From Solirubrobacteraceae bacterium (lineage in GTDB: Bacteria; Actinomycetota; Thermoleophilia; Solirubrobacterales; Solirubrobacteraceae), in contig JAEMSV010000003.1 in NCBI GenBank assembly GCA_016462625.1, positions 62,001 through 126,000 of the forward strand: a stretch of 64,000 nucleotides of DNA, in the 5' to 3' direction. The position numbers and the translations under genes are program-made. The notes under the pieces were generated by a model, which worked only from the letters and a program-made list of their open reading frames with translations, searched no databases and was not told where the DNA came from. This document shows positions 45,204 through 53,916 of this stretch, piece after piece. Position 1 is the first letter of the stretch; each line of letters starts with the position of its first letter.

Positions 45204-46294
45204 GGCCGCGACTCCAGCGCGGCCGCGCCGTCGCGCGCGACGATCGGATCGAGGCGGTGCTGCAGCAGGAACAGGTCGATGTCGCGCCGCGCGCGGTCCA
45301 GTGCGCTGCCGGTCGCGAACGGGTGCGAGCCGCATGCGCGTGCGGCCTCGTCGAGCAGGCGGCCCGCCGCGGCGGCGGTGGCGGCGCGCGCGTGGACCGC
45401 GACCTCCTGCAGTTCGCGGTGGTCGCCGCGATCCATCACCTCGGCGGCGCGCGTCTGCCACAGACCGACGGTGGCGTGCTCGGCACGGATCCGCCCCGCG
45501 GCGAGCTCGTCCAGCGCGGTGCGGGAGGGGCGAGCACGGAGTGCGGCGAGTGCCGCCTCCGCGGCCGCGTCGAGAATGCCCGCCCAGGTGGCGGTCGTGC
45601 GCAGCGCATCGCGCGAGATCCACGGGGACTCGGTCAGCCACCCCGCGCCGCCGAGCACCGCGATCACCGGCAGGTCGTGGAACACCACGCGGTGGCTCAC
45701 CGAGGAGCGCATCCCGGCGCCCGCGTACCACCGGTCATCGATCTCCACGCGCTCGTCGCGCAGGCTGACCCAGGCGCACAGCGGGGCGCCCGGCTGCTCC
45801 GCGGGGCGCCCGAGCACGAGCGCACGATCGAGACCGCCGGCGCCCGAGCAGAACGTCTTCACCCCGCGAAGGACCAGACCGCCGCCGGTGGGCACCAGGG
45901 CGGCCGGCGGTCCCTCATCACCGCGCGGGTCGGCGCCCCAGACGCCGGCACGCAGGCGGCCTGCCCGGACGCGCCCGAGCTCGGCGTCGCGGAGCGCGGG
46001 CTCGGCGCCGACCGCGAGCCGTTCGATCGCGTTGAGGTGCCCGTCCACGATCCGTCCCACTCCGGCGTCCGCCCGCGAGATCTCGCGGACGAGGTGGAGC
46101 TCCTCCGTGGCGGGCGGGCGATCGGCGCCGCCGGCCGCCCCGATTGCGAGCCAGCCGTCCTGCTCGAGCGCCGCGATGGCGTCCTCCGGGAACGCGGGGT
46201 GCTGCTCGCGGTTGCGCGCGGCTGCGCCGTCGGCGATGGCGTTCGCGATGTCCTCCAGCCCGGCGCTCGCCGGGCGATCGAGGACCCGGGTCAC
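45200..46294 (-). CDS. Acyl-CoA dehydrogenase-like protein
   Basis: A 364-residue flavoprotein of the acyl-CoA dehydrogenase superfamily, all-helical with a central beta domain. Typical segments are LEQDGWLAIG, LVREISRADAGVGRIVDGH, and GLVLRGVKTFCSGAGGLDRAL. The conserved SSVSHRVVFHDLPV strand follows, then a helical C-terminus. The catalytic Glu position is not obvious, so it may act on an unusual substrate rather than in beta-oxidation. The GTG start at 46294 overlaps the deacetylase stop. Such ACAD genes also occur beside NodS-like and GT2 genes elsewhere, usually with a PIG-L deacetylase. Confidence 0.85.
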   Translation of the reverse strand: MTRVLDRPASAGLEDIANAIADGAAARNREQHPAFPEDAIAALEQDGWLAIGAAGGADRPPATEELHLVREISRADAGVGRIVDGHLNAIERLAVGAEPALRDAELGRVRAGRLRAGVWGADPRGDEGPPAALVPTGGGLVLRGVKTFCSGAGGLDRALVLGRPAEQPGAPLCAWVSLRDERVEIDDRWYAGAGMRSSVSHRVVFHDLPVIAVLGGAGWLTESPWISRDALRTTATWAGILDAAAEAALAALRARPSRTALDELAAGRIRAEHATVGLWQTRAAEVMDRGDHRELQEVAVHARAATAAAAGRLLDEAARACGSHPFATGSALDRARRDIDLFLLQHRLDPIVARDGAAALESRP

Positions 46295-46941
46295 GCGGCT
46301 CGTCCTTCGTGGTCGAGGCCGGTCAGCCGCCAGCCTTGCGCCCGGGCCTGCCCGCCGAACATCCGGACGAACGCGGCGGTCTGCTCGCAGTCGTCGCGCT
46401 GCGCGCCGGGCCCGAGGCCGTCGTGGGCGAGGACGATGCCGCCCTCGCCGTCCAGCTCGGCGAGCACGGCGTCGGTCATCTGCGCAGCGCTGTCGCCGCG
46501 CCAGTCGTGGGTGTCCGCGTCCCAGTGCACGAGCTGCAGCCCGGCCGCAGCGGCGACCCGCTCGGTCGCCTCCGTCCGCACACCCCACGGCGTGCGCCAT
46601 AGCCGCGGGGTGACACCGAACCCGGCCAGGCTCTCGGTGGCCGACGCGAGGTCGTCCTCGATCTGCGCCTCGCTGAGCTCGGTGTGCCGGACGTGCGCCC
46701 GGCAGTGCACCTCGATGGCATGCCCGTCATCCTGGATCTGCGCGATGAGCCACGGCTCGGCCTCCGCTCGCGCGGTGATGACGAAGAACGTCGCGCGAGC
46801 GCCGACCTCCCGCAGCGCGTCCAACACCTGCGGCGTGCCGAGCGGATCGGGGCCGTCATCGAACGTCAGGGCGATGCTCGTCGTCGAGCAAGGCGCCGCC
46901 GGTGCGGCGCCTTGCTCCTCGGGAACGGTCAGGTCGGGCAT
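46291..46941 (-). CDS. NodB-like polysaccharide deacetylase, cytoplasmic
   Basis: A 216-residue carbohydrate esterase family 4 enzyme without signal peptide. LTFDDGPDPLGTP holds the catalytic Asp and first metal Asp. HCRAHVRHTEL resembles the HSxxH metal motif with Cys in place of Ser. RTPWGV corresponds to RxPW, and IVLAHDGLG to the last motif. It probably removes an acetyl or acyl group from an amino sugar or related small molecule inside the cell. It starts four bases after the Mn-catalase stop and overlaps the acyl-CoA dehydrogenase start (GTGA). Confidence 0.88.
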   Translation of the reverse strand: MPDLTVPEEQGAAPAAPCSTTSIALTFDDGPDPLGTPQVLDALREVGARATFFVITARAEAEPWLIAQIQDDGHAIEVHCRAHVRHTELSEAQIEDDLASATESLAGFGVTPRLWRTPWGVRTEATERVAAAAGLQLVHWDADTHDWRGDSAAQMTDAVLAELDGEGGIVLAHDGLGPGAQRDDCEQTAAFVRMFGGQARAQGWRLTGLDHEGRAA

Positions 46942-46945
46942 GCAG

Positions 46946-47890
46946 CTACGCCGGCGCGACGTCGCCGAGCGGCTCGTCGGGGAGGTCAGCCTTCTTGCGC
47001 AGCGAGGCGACGATCTCGTCGAGCTCCTCCACCGAGTAGCCGGGCGCGAAGACGTCCGGCTGGGGCGGGAGGTCGATCGGCAGCGGCCGCTCGGCGGGGT
47101 CCTCGTCGACGACCTCGAGGGGGTCGCCCGTCTCCGGGTGCTTGCCGTTGAAGACCGCGGCCAGCTCCTGGTAGTCGTTGGGCGAGAAGCGATACAGCCG
47201 GGCGTGGTCGCCACGGTCGATGTACGGCTTGCTCTCCTTGATCTTGTCCGAGGGCACGCGCGGGCCGGGGAACAGCTTGGTGAGGTCGGCGCCGGTGAGG
47301 TGCTCGACCGCGCGGGCGTAGGCGACCTGGTGGACGCCGCCGCGGACGAGCAGATAGCCGGTCAGCGCACGCGCTGCCGGATGGTCGACCGCCTCGTAGA
47401 CGCGAAGTTTGGCGCTGCGGGCTCCGGTCTCCAGGAAGTAGTTGTGCGTGAGGTCAGACAGGAGGTCGCCCGTCGAGATCACGTTGTCGCCGGTCCACGG
47501 CAGGCCGCGTGAGTCCTGCGCGAGCGCTCCGCGGCCACCGTTGATGAAGTGGTGCGGGTTCGCGGACATCCCGGCGATCTCGCTCAGTGCGGTCTTGGCC
47601 AGGTTGGGCGTGTCCTTCTCGGCGCCCTCGTCGGTGAGCATCGAGTTGATCGCGGCAGCGACGAGCTCGATGTGACCGAACTCCTCCGCGGCGATGTTCG
47701 AGACGAGGTCGAAGAACGGCCGGGCGCGCTGGCGCCCGCGGAAGTTGAACGACTGGAAGGTGTAGTTCAGGAAGGTGGACATCTCCCCGAACTTGCCGCC
47801 CATCAGCTCCTGGACGATGGCGGCTCCGGCGGGGTCGGGATCAGACGGCGGGGGCAGCTCGGCGAGCCAGCGGTCTACACGCAGAATCAT
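46946..47890 (-). CDS. Manganese catalase
   Basis: A 314-residue non-haem dimanganese catalase (2 H2O2 to water and oxygen). Expected metal ligands are Glu36 (FGEMSTF), Glu70 and His73 (AEEFGHIE), Glu154 (YFLETG) and His187 (GGVHQVAY); their spacing matches the Lactobacillus enzyme. The four-helix ferritin-like core is followed by a C-terminal Pro-rich tail. GAGGAG precedes ATG 47890 by seven bases. It heads a possible five-gene operon, as the deacetylase begins four bases after its stop. A 7-bp-arm inverted repeat lies just upstream of the start. Confidence 0.93.
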   Translation of the reverse strand: MILRVDRWLAELPPPSDPDPAGAAIVQELMGGKFGEMSTFLNYTFQSFNFRGRQRARPFFDLVSNIAAEEFGHIELVAAAINSMLTDEGAEKDTPNLAKTALSEIAGMSANPHHFINGGRGALAQDSRGLPWTGDNVISTGDLLSDLTHNYFLETGARSAKLRVYEAVDHPAARALTGYLLVRGGVHQVAYARAVEHLTGADLTKLFPGPRVPSDKIKESKPYIDRGDHARLYRFSPNDYQELAAVFNGKHPETGDPLEVVDEDPAERPLPIDLPPQPDVFAPGYSVEELDEIVASLRKKADLPDEPLGDVAPA

Positions 47891-47905
47891 GTGGGGTCTC
47901 CTCGG

Positions 47906-47925
47906 TGGACACTGCTGCGTGTCCA
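47906..47925. promoter_or_regulatory. Inverted repeat TGGACAC-N6-GTGTCCA
   Basis: Perfect 7-bp arms separated by TGCTGC, 16 bp upstream of the Mn-catalase start. It could be a repressor operator or a hairpin in the 5' leader. A further palindrome GACGTACGTC lies at 47952-47961. Confidence 0.4.
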
Positions 47926-47998
47926 GTGCCCTGGGCCTCTTCACTCAAACGGACGTACGTCACATGGGGCCGGTTGAGCGCGTCCGCCGCCGCGACCC

Positions 47999-49460
<1,462 letters not shown>

Positions 49461-49506
49461 GAATAGGCAGGGGAGGCGGAAATCTCCGCTTCCCGTCTGC
49501 GCGTGT

Positions 49507-49520
49507 ACTTGTATACTAGT
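49507..49520. promoter_or_regulatory. GntR-type operator ACTTGTATACTAGT over -10
   Basis: A near-perfect palindrome (12 of 14 positions) centred on GTATAC, the shape of FCD-type GntR sites. It covers TATACT (49512-49517), a good -10 whose start would fall at or next to the GntR ATG at 49525. Autoregulation of the GntR-PDH transcript is likely. Confidence 0.6.
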
Positions 49521-49524
49521 GCGC

Positions 49525-50214
49525 ATGAGGATCCGGCTCAACGACCGCGTCGGTGGGGGTTCCGCGCGCGATCAGGTCTATCTCGCAGTGCGCGAGGCGA
49601 TCGTCAGCGCCGAGCTGGAACCCGGACGCCAGCTGTCGGAGAACGAGCTCGCCGACCGCCTCGGGGTGTCGCGCACGCCCGTGCGCGAAGCGCTCGTGCG
49701 ACTGCGCGACGAGCGGCTCGTCGCGATCGTTCCGCAGCTCGGCACCTTCGTGACGCTGATCAGCGACGACGCGGTCGCCGATGCCGCGTTCGTCCGTGAG
49801 GCGCTCGAGTGCGCCGCCATCCGGCTCGCCGCCCAGAACACGCAGCCGGCCGTCCTGGAGGAGATCCAGGCCAACCTCGTCGCGCAGGACCGCGCACAGG
49901 CGGAGAACGACAGCAATGCGTTCGACGTCCTGGACGAGGCGCTGCATCGCAAGCTCTGTGAGATGTCCGGGCACGAGATCGCGTGGGCGCTCGCCCGCCG
50001 CGCCAACGGCCATCTCGACCGGGTTCGGCGCCTCAGCCTCCCGGAGCCCGGGTATCTGGGGGAGATGGTGACCGAGCACCGCGCAGTCGTCGCCGCGGTC
50101 GCCGACGGCGATCCGGACCGGGCAGAGCACGAGCTCCGCCACCACCTGCGGATGGTCCTGAGCCAGGTATCGACCATCCGAGACCAGCACCCCGACTACT
50201 TCGAGGAAGGCTGA
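49525..50214 (+). CDS. GntR/FCD-family regulator of the PDH operon
   Basis: A 229-residue regulator with an N-terminal winged helix (about 10-75: LADRLGVSRTPVREALVRL) and a helical FCD ligand domain with metal-binding-type His and Asp/Glu positions (EALHRKLCEMSGHE, TEHRAVVAAVADGD). It resembles PdhR/LldR-type sensors of organic acids. It starts eight bases after a -10 element with no ribosome-binding site, so the message is probably leaderless. pdhA follows after five bases, so the regulator and its target are one operon. Confidence 0.92.
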   Translation: MRIRLNDRVGGGSARDQVYLAVREAIVSAELEPGRQLSENELADRLGVSRTPVREALVRLRDERLVAIVPQLGTFVTLISDDAVADAAFVREALECAAIRLAAQNTQPAVLEEIQANLVAQDRAQAENDSNAFDVLDEALHRKLCEMSGHEIAWALARRANGHLDRVRRLSLPEPGYLGEMVTEHRAVVAAVADGDPDRAEHELRHHLRMVLSQVSTIRDQHPDYFEEG

Positions 50215-50219
50215 GGCCC

Positions 50220-51293
50220 ATGGCCGCCACCGCCCCGCCCCGCGACACGCATCTCTCCCGGGACACCCGCCGCGAGCTGTACGAGACGATGGTCCTGAGC
50301 CGGGCCTTCGAGACCGAGGCCGAGCGCCAGTACAAGGCGGCCCGCATCGGCGGCTACTGCCACCTCTCCTCCGGCCAGGAGGCGATGACCGTCGGCGCGA
50401 TGCACGCGTTGCACGAGGACGACCTGCTCGTCACCGGCTACCGGTCTCACGGCTTCGCGCTGGCGCGCGGCGTGCCGCCCGAGGCGGTCATGGCGGAGCT
50501 GTTCGGCAAGGTCGACGGCTGCGCGCACGGCCGGGGCGGCTCGATGCATCTGCTCGATCCGAGCCGCGGCTATTACGGCGGCTGGGGCATCGTCGCCGGC
50601 CAGCTGCCGATCGCGACGGGCCTCGCGCTCGCCCTGCGCCGGCAGAAGAAGGAGCAGGCCGTGCTCTGCGAGCTCGGCGACGGCGCGGTGAACATGGGCG
50701 CCTGGCACGAGTCGCTGAACCTCGCCGCGCTCTGGGATCTCCCGGTCGTCTTCCTCGTCGTGAACAACCTCTACGGGATGGGCACCGCGGTCGATCGCGC
50801 CAGCGCCGAGCCCGACCTCTACAAGCGCGCGAGCGCCTATCGGATGCACGGCGAGCGCGTCGACGGCGATGACCTCGACGCGATGGTCGAAGCCGCCGAC
50901 CGTCTGCTCACACGGGCGCGCGAGGAGCATCAGCCCGCTGTCCTCGAGGCCATCACCTACCGCTACCGCGGCCACTCGGTCGCCGATGCGGGGCTCGCGT
51001 ACCGCACGAAGGACGAGATCACCGAGCACCAGAAGACCGACCCGATCACGCTCGAGCGCGACAAGCTGCTCGCCGAGGGCGTCAGCGAGGACGACCTCGC
51101 GCTGGTGGACACGCAGGCCGACGAGCGAGTAGCCGCCGCGGTCCAGGCTGCGACCGACAGCCCCGAGCCGCAGACCGACCGCCTCGCCTACGGCATGCAC
51201 GCCCTGGGCAGTGCCGAGCAGTTCGCCCGGATGCGCCCGGGCAGCCCGTTCGGTGAGGAAGCACTGACCTTCGACGCGGGGCTGGGTGCCTGA
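50220..51293 (+). CDS. pdhA: 2-oxoacid (pyruvate) dehydrogenase E1 alpha
   Basis: A 357-residue thiamine-diphosphate-dependent E1 alpha subunit that decarboxylates pyruvate or acetoin-type 2-oxoacids. It has CHLSSGQEAMTVG, YRSHG, GGSMHLLD, and the TPP/Mg motif GDGAVNMGAWHESLN with NNLYGMGT. The YRYRGHSVAD segment is the phosphorylation-loop region of the family. The start is five bases after the GntR stop. It shares one base with pdhB (TGATG). Acetoin dehydrogenase is a possible alternative. Confidence 0.93.
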   Translation: MAATAPPRDTHLSRDTRRELYETMVLSRAFETEAERQYKAARIGGYCHLSSGQEAMTVGAMHALHEDDLLVTGYRSHGFALARGVPPEAVMAELFGKVDGCAHGRGGSMHLLDPSRGYYGGWGIVAGQLPIATGLALALRRQKKEQAVLCELGDGAVNMGAWHESLNLAALWDLPVVFLVVNNLYGMGTAVDRASAEPDLYKRASAYRMHGERVDGDDLDAMVEAADRLLTRAREEHQPAVLEAITYRYRGHSVADAGLAYRTKDEITEHQKTDPITLERDKLLAEGVSEDDLALVDTQADERVAAAVQAATDSPEPQTDRLAYGMHALGSAEQFARMRPGSPFGEEALTFDAGLGA

Positions 51294-52327
51294 TGAGCGC
51301 CACCGAAGCCCAGGCCGAGACCACCGGCACGAAGGTCATGAACTACCGCGAGGCGCTGCGCCTCGCCCTCCGCGAGGAGATGGAGCGCGACGAGCGCGTC
51401 TTCCTCATGGGCGAAGAGGTCGGCGTCTTCGAGGGGGCCTACAAGGTGTCCGCCGGTCTCATGGACCAGTTCGGGGAGGAGCGCGTCCGCGACACGCCGA
51501 TCTCCGAAGAGGGCTTCGTCGGCGCGGGGGTCGGCGCGGCGATGCTGGGCGAGCGCCCGGTCGTCGAGATCATGACCCTGAACTTCCTCCTCGTCGCGAT
51601 GGACCAGGTGATCAACCACGCGGCGAAGATCGGCGCGATGTTCGGCGGCGAGGTCCGCTGCCCGATGGTCATCCGCACGCCGAACGGCGCGGGCAACCAG
51701 CTGACCGCGCAGCACTCGCAGTCCTTCGACGGCTGGTTCGCCGGCACGCCGGGCCTGAAGGTCGTCACCCCCGCGAATCCCGCTGACGCGAAGGGTCTGC
51801 TGAAGAGCGCGATCCGCGACGAGGACCCGGTGCTCGTCATCGAGAACCTCCCGATCTACAAGGAGAAGGGGGAGGTTCCGCTCGACCCCGACTTCGTCAC
51901 GCCGATCGGGCTGGCGAACGTCGCCCGCGAGGGCAGCGACATCACGATCGTCTCGCACTCGTTCGCGACCGTTCGGGCGCTGCACGTCGCCGAGCAGCTC
52001 GCCGAGGAGCACAAGATCTCGGTGGAGGTCGTCGACCTGCGCTCGCTGCGCCCGCTCGACGTCGAGACGATCGCGCAGTCGGTGGCGAAGACGAACCGCG
52101 TGGTCTGCGTCGAGGAGGGGTGGCCGAGCTACGGCGTCACCGCCGAGATCGCCGCGCGCATCCAGAAGGCGTCCTTCGACGACCTCGACGCGCCGGTCGA
52201 GCGCGTCGGCATGGCCGAGGTGCCGCTGCCGTACGCCAAGGGCCTCGAGCTCGCGGCGATGCCCAACGAGGAACGGCTTGCCGGCGCGGTGCTGGCGACG
52301 CTCGGGATGGGGCCCGGCGGCGCATGA
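51293..52327 (+). CDS. pdhB: 2-oxoacid (pyruvate) dehydrogenase E1 beta
   Basis: A 344-residue E1 beta subunit, partner of the alpha subunit in a heterotetramer. Conserved blocks are NYREALRLAL, FLMGEEVGVFEGAYKVS, RVRDTPISEEGFVGAGVG, HSQSFDGWFAGTPGLKVV and VEVVDLRSLRPLD. It contributes the cofactor-activating Glu in the first blocks. It overlaps pdhA by one base and pdhC by four (ATGA), implying coordinated translation of the complex. Confidence 0.95.
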   Translation: MSATEAQAETTGTKVMNYREALRLALREEMERDERVFLMGEEVGVFEGAYKVSAGLMDQFGEERVRDTPISEEGFVGAGVGAAMLGERPVVEIMTLNFLLVAMDQVINHAAKIGAMFGGEVRCPMVIRTPNGAGNQLTAQHSQSFDGWFAGTPGLKVVTPANPADAKGLLKSAIRDEDPVLVIENLPIYKEKGEVPLDPDFVTPIGLANVAREGSDITIVSHSFATVRALHVAEQLAEEHKISVEVVDLRSLRPLDVETIAQSVAKTNRVVCVEEGWPSYGVTAEIAARIQKASFDDLDAPVERVGMAEVPLPYAKGLELAAMPNEERLAGAVLATLGMGPGGA

Positions 52328-53505
52328 TCGAGGTCACGATGCCGCGCCTCTCCGACTCCATGGAGGAGGGGACGATCCTGCAGTGGCTGGTCGCCGAGGG
52401 CGCCGCCGTCTCGCGAGGCGACGAGCTCGCCGAGATCGAGACCGACAAGGCCACCATGACGTACGAGGCCGATTCCGACGGTCTCCTGCACCTCGTCGCC
52501 CGCGAGGGCGACACGCTGGCGGTGGGCGCGCCGATCGCGGTGCTGCTGTCCGATGGGGAGGAGCCGCCTGTGCGGCAAGCGCAAGCCATCAGCCAGCACG
52601 AGGGCGGCGGTGATCGGCGGGAAGCGACTTCCCCTGCCGCGACCCTCACGCCCCCAGTGTCGGGTGACGGGCGTCTCAAGGCTTCGCCGCTGGCACGGCG
52701 CGTCGCGGCTGCGCACGGGGTGGAGCTGGCCGGCATCGCTGGGTCCGGACCGAATGGACGCGTTGTCCGGGCCGACGTCGAGGCGTACGTGCAGACCCGC
52801 CAGAACGGCAACGGGAAGGTCGAGCCGGCGCCGCGGCCCGAGGGCAACCGCGGCGAGATCACGCGGGTCGAACCGTCCCGGACGCAGGCGCTCATCGCCC
52901 GCCGCATGGCGGAGTCCCGCGCGACGATCCCGTCGTTCGACGTCTCGATGGACATCGACGTCACCGACCTCCTGGCCCTGCGCAGGCAGCTCAAGGACGC
53001 GGGCCGGAAGCTGTCGGTCAACGACTTCGTCGTCAAGGCGACGGGTTTGACGCTGCGCGATCACCCGCGGGTGAACGGCGCATGGAAGGACGGCGGCTTC
53101 GAGACGTACGGCCGGGTCAACGTCGGCATCGCCGTCGCGGCCGAGGGCACGCTCATCGTCCCGACGATCTTCGACGCAGATCGCAAACCGGTCACGGAGA
53201 TCGCAGCCGACGCGCGAGCGCTCGCCGAGAGGGTCCGCGACCAGGCGATCACGCCCCCGGAGCTGTCAGGAGGCACATGCACGGTGTCGAACCTCGGGAT
53301 GTTCGGTGTGACGAGCTTCAACGCCGTCATCAACCCCGGGCAGGCGGCGATCCTCGCGGTCGGCGCGGCGATCCCGCGGGACGACCGCCAGGTCATGAAC
53401 GTGACCCTCTCGAGCGACCACCGGATCATCTACGGCGCCGACGCCGCCGCGTTCCTGACGACGCTGCGTGACCGGCTCGAGCACCCGCTGACACTGCTCG
53501 CCTAG
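52324..53505 (+). CDS. pdhC: Dihydrolipoamide acyltransferase E2
   Basis: A 393-residue E2 with one lipoyl domain (1-80, lipoyl Lys42 in EIETDKATMTYE), a Pro/Ala-rich linker, a peripheral-subunit-binding domain (about 118-155: ASPLARRVAAAHGVELAGI) and a catalytic domain with SSDHRIIYGAD near the C-terminus. The usual DHRxxDG reads DHRIIYG here. It transfers the acyl group from lipoyl to CoA. No dihydrolipoamide dehydrogenase (E3) gene follows; E3 must come from elsewhere. Confidence 0.94.
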   Translation: MIEVTMPRLSDSMEEGTILQWLVAEGAAVSRGDELAEIETDKATMTYEADSDGLLHLVAREGDTLAVGAPIAVLLSDGEEPPVRQAQAISQHEGGGDRREATSPAATLTPPVSGDGRLKASPLARRVAAAHGVELAGIAGSGPNGRVVRADVEAYVQTRQNGNGKVEPAPRPEGNRGEITRVEPSRTQALIARRMAESRATIPSFDVSMDIDVTDLLALRRQLKDAGRKLSVNDFVVKATGLTLRDHPRVNGAWKDGGFETYGRVNVGIAVAAEGTLIVPTIFDADRKPVTEIAADARALAERVRDQAITPPELSGGTCTVSNLGMFGVTSFNAVINPGQAAILAVGAAIPRDDRQVMNVTLSSDHRIIYGADAAAFLTTLRDRLEHPLTLLA

Positions 53506-53510
53506 AGAAG

Positions 53511-53549
53511 ATCGGCAATCGCGTAGGCAGGTACGGCAATCCTGCCGAT
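53511..53549. repeat. Nested inverted and direct repeats after pdhC
   Basis: ATCGGCA (53511-53517) pairs with TGCCGAT (53543-53549); inside, GGCAGG (53526-53531) pairs with CCTGCC (53541-53546). CGGCAATC is also directly repeated at 53513 and 53534, 21 bp apart. The block starts six bases after the pdhC stop. It may terminate the PDH operon or be an operator for the DUF4242-LuxR pair. Confidence 0.4.
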
Positions 53550-53622
53550 GTCAGGGCGATGAGGCAGACGTAGCTTGCGGTCTGCGGGTCACCACCGGCC
53601 CGCGCAAACCCCAAGGAGCGTC

Positions 53623-53907
53623 ATGCCCACCTACCTCATCGAGCGCCAGATCCCGGGCGCGGAGAAGCTCACCGACGACGAGCTGCGCGGCATCACCGCG
53701 AAGTCCAACGACGCCGTTTCAGAGCTCGAGCGCCCGTACACGTGGCATCACAGCTACGTCGCGGGCGACAAGATCTACTGCGTTCACGAGGCCGAGAGCG
53801 CCGACGTGATCCTCGCGCACGCCCGCGGCGGCGGATTCCCCGCGAACGTGGTCAGCGAGATCGTCGCGGTCTTCGACAGCACGGGTCCCCGGGAGATGCC
53901 GGTCTAG
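53623..53907 (+). CDS. DUF4242 protein
   Basis: A 94-residue small alpha/beta protein of the DUF4242 (SCO4226-like nickel-binding) family, with YLIERQIPGAEKLTDDELRG, WHHSYVAGDKIYCVHEAES and a C-terminal VSEIVAVFD strand. SCO4226 of Streptomyces binds nickel; whether this one does is unknown. AAGGAG precedes ATG 53623. A large LuxR regulator begins nine bases after the stop and is probably cotranscribed. Confidence 0.85.
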   Translation: MPTYLIERQIPGAEKLTDDELRGITAKSNDAVSELERPYTWHHSYVAGDKIYCVHEAESADVILAHARGGGFPANVVSEIVAVFDSTGPREMPV

Positions 53908-53916
53908 ACTCCGCGC

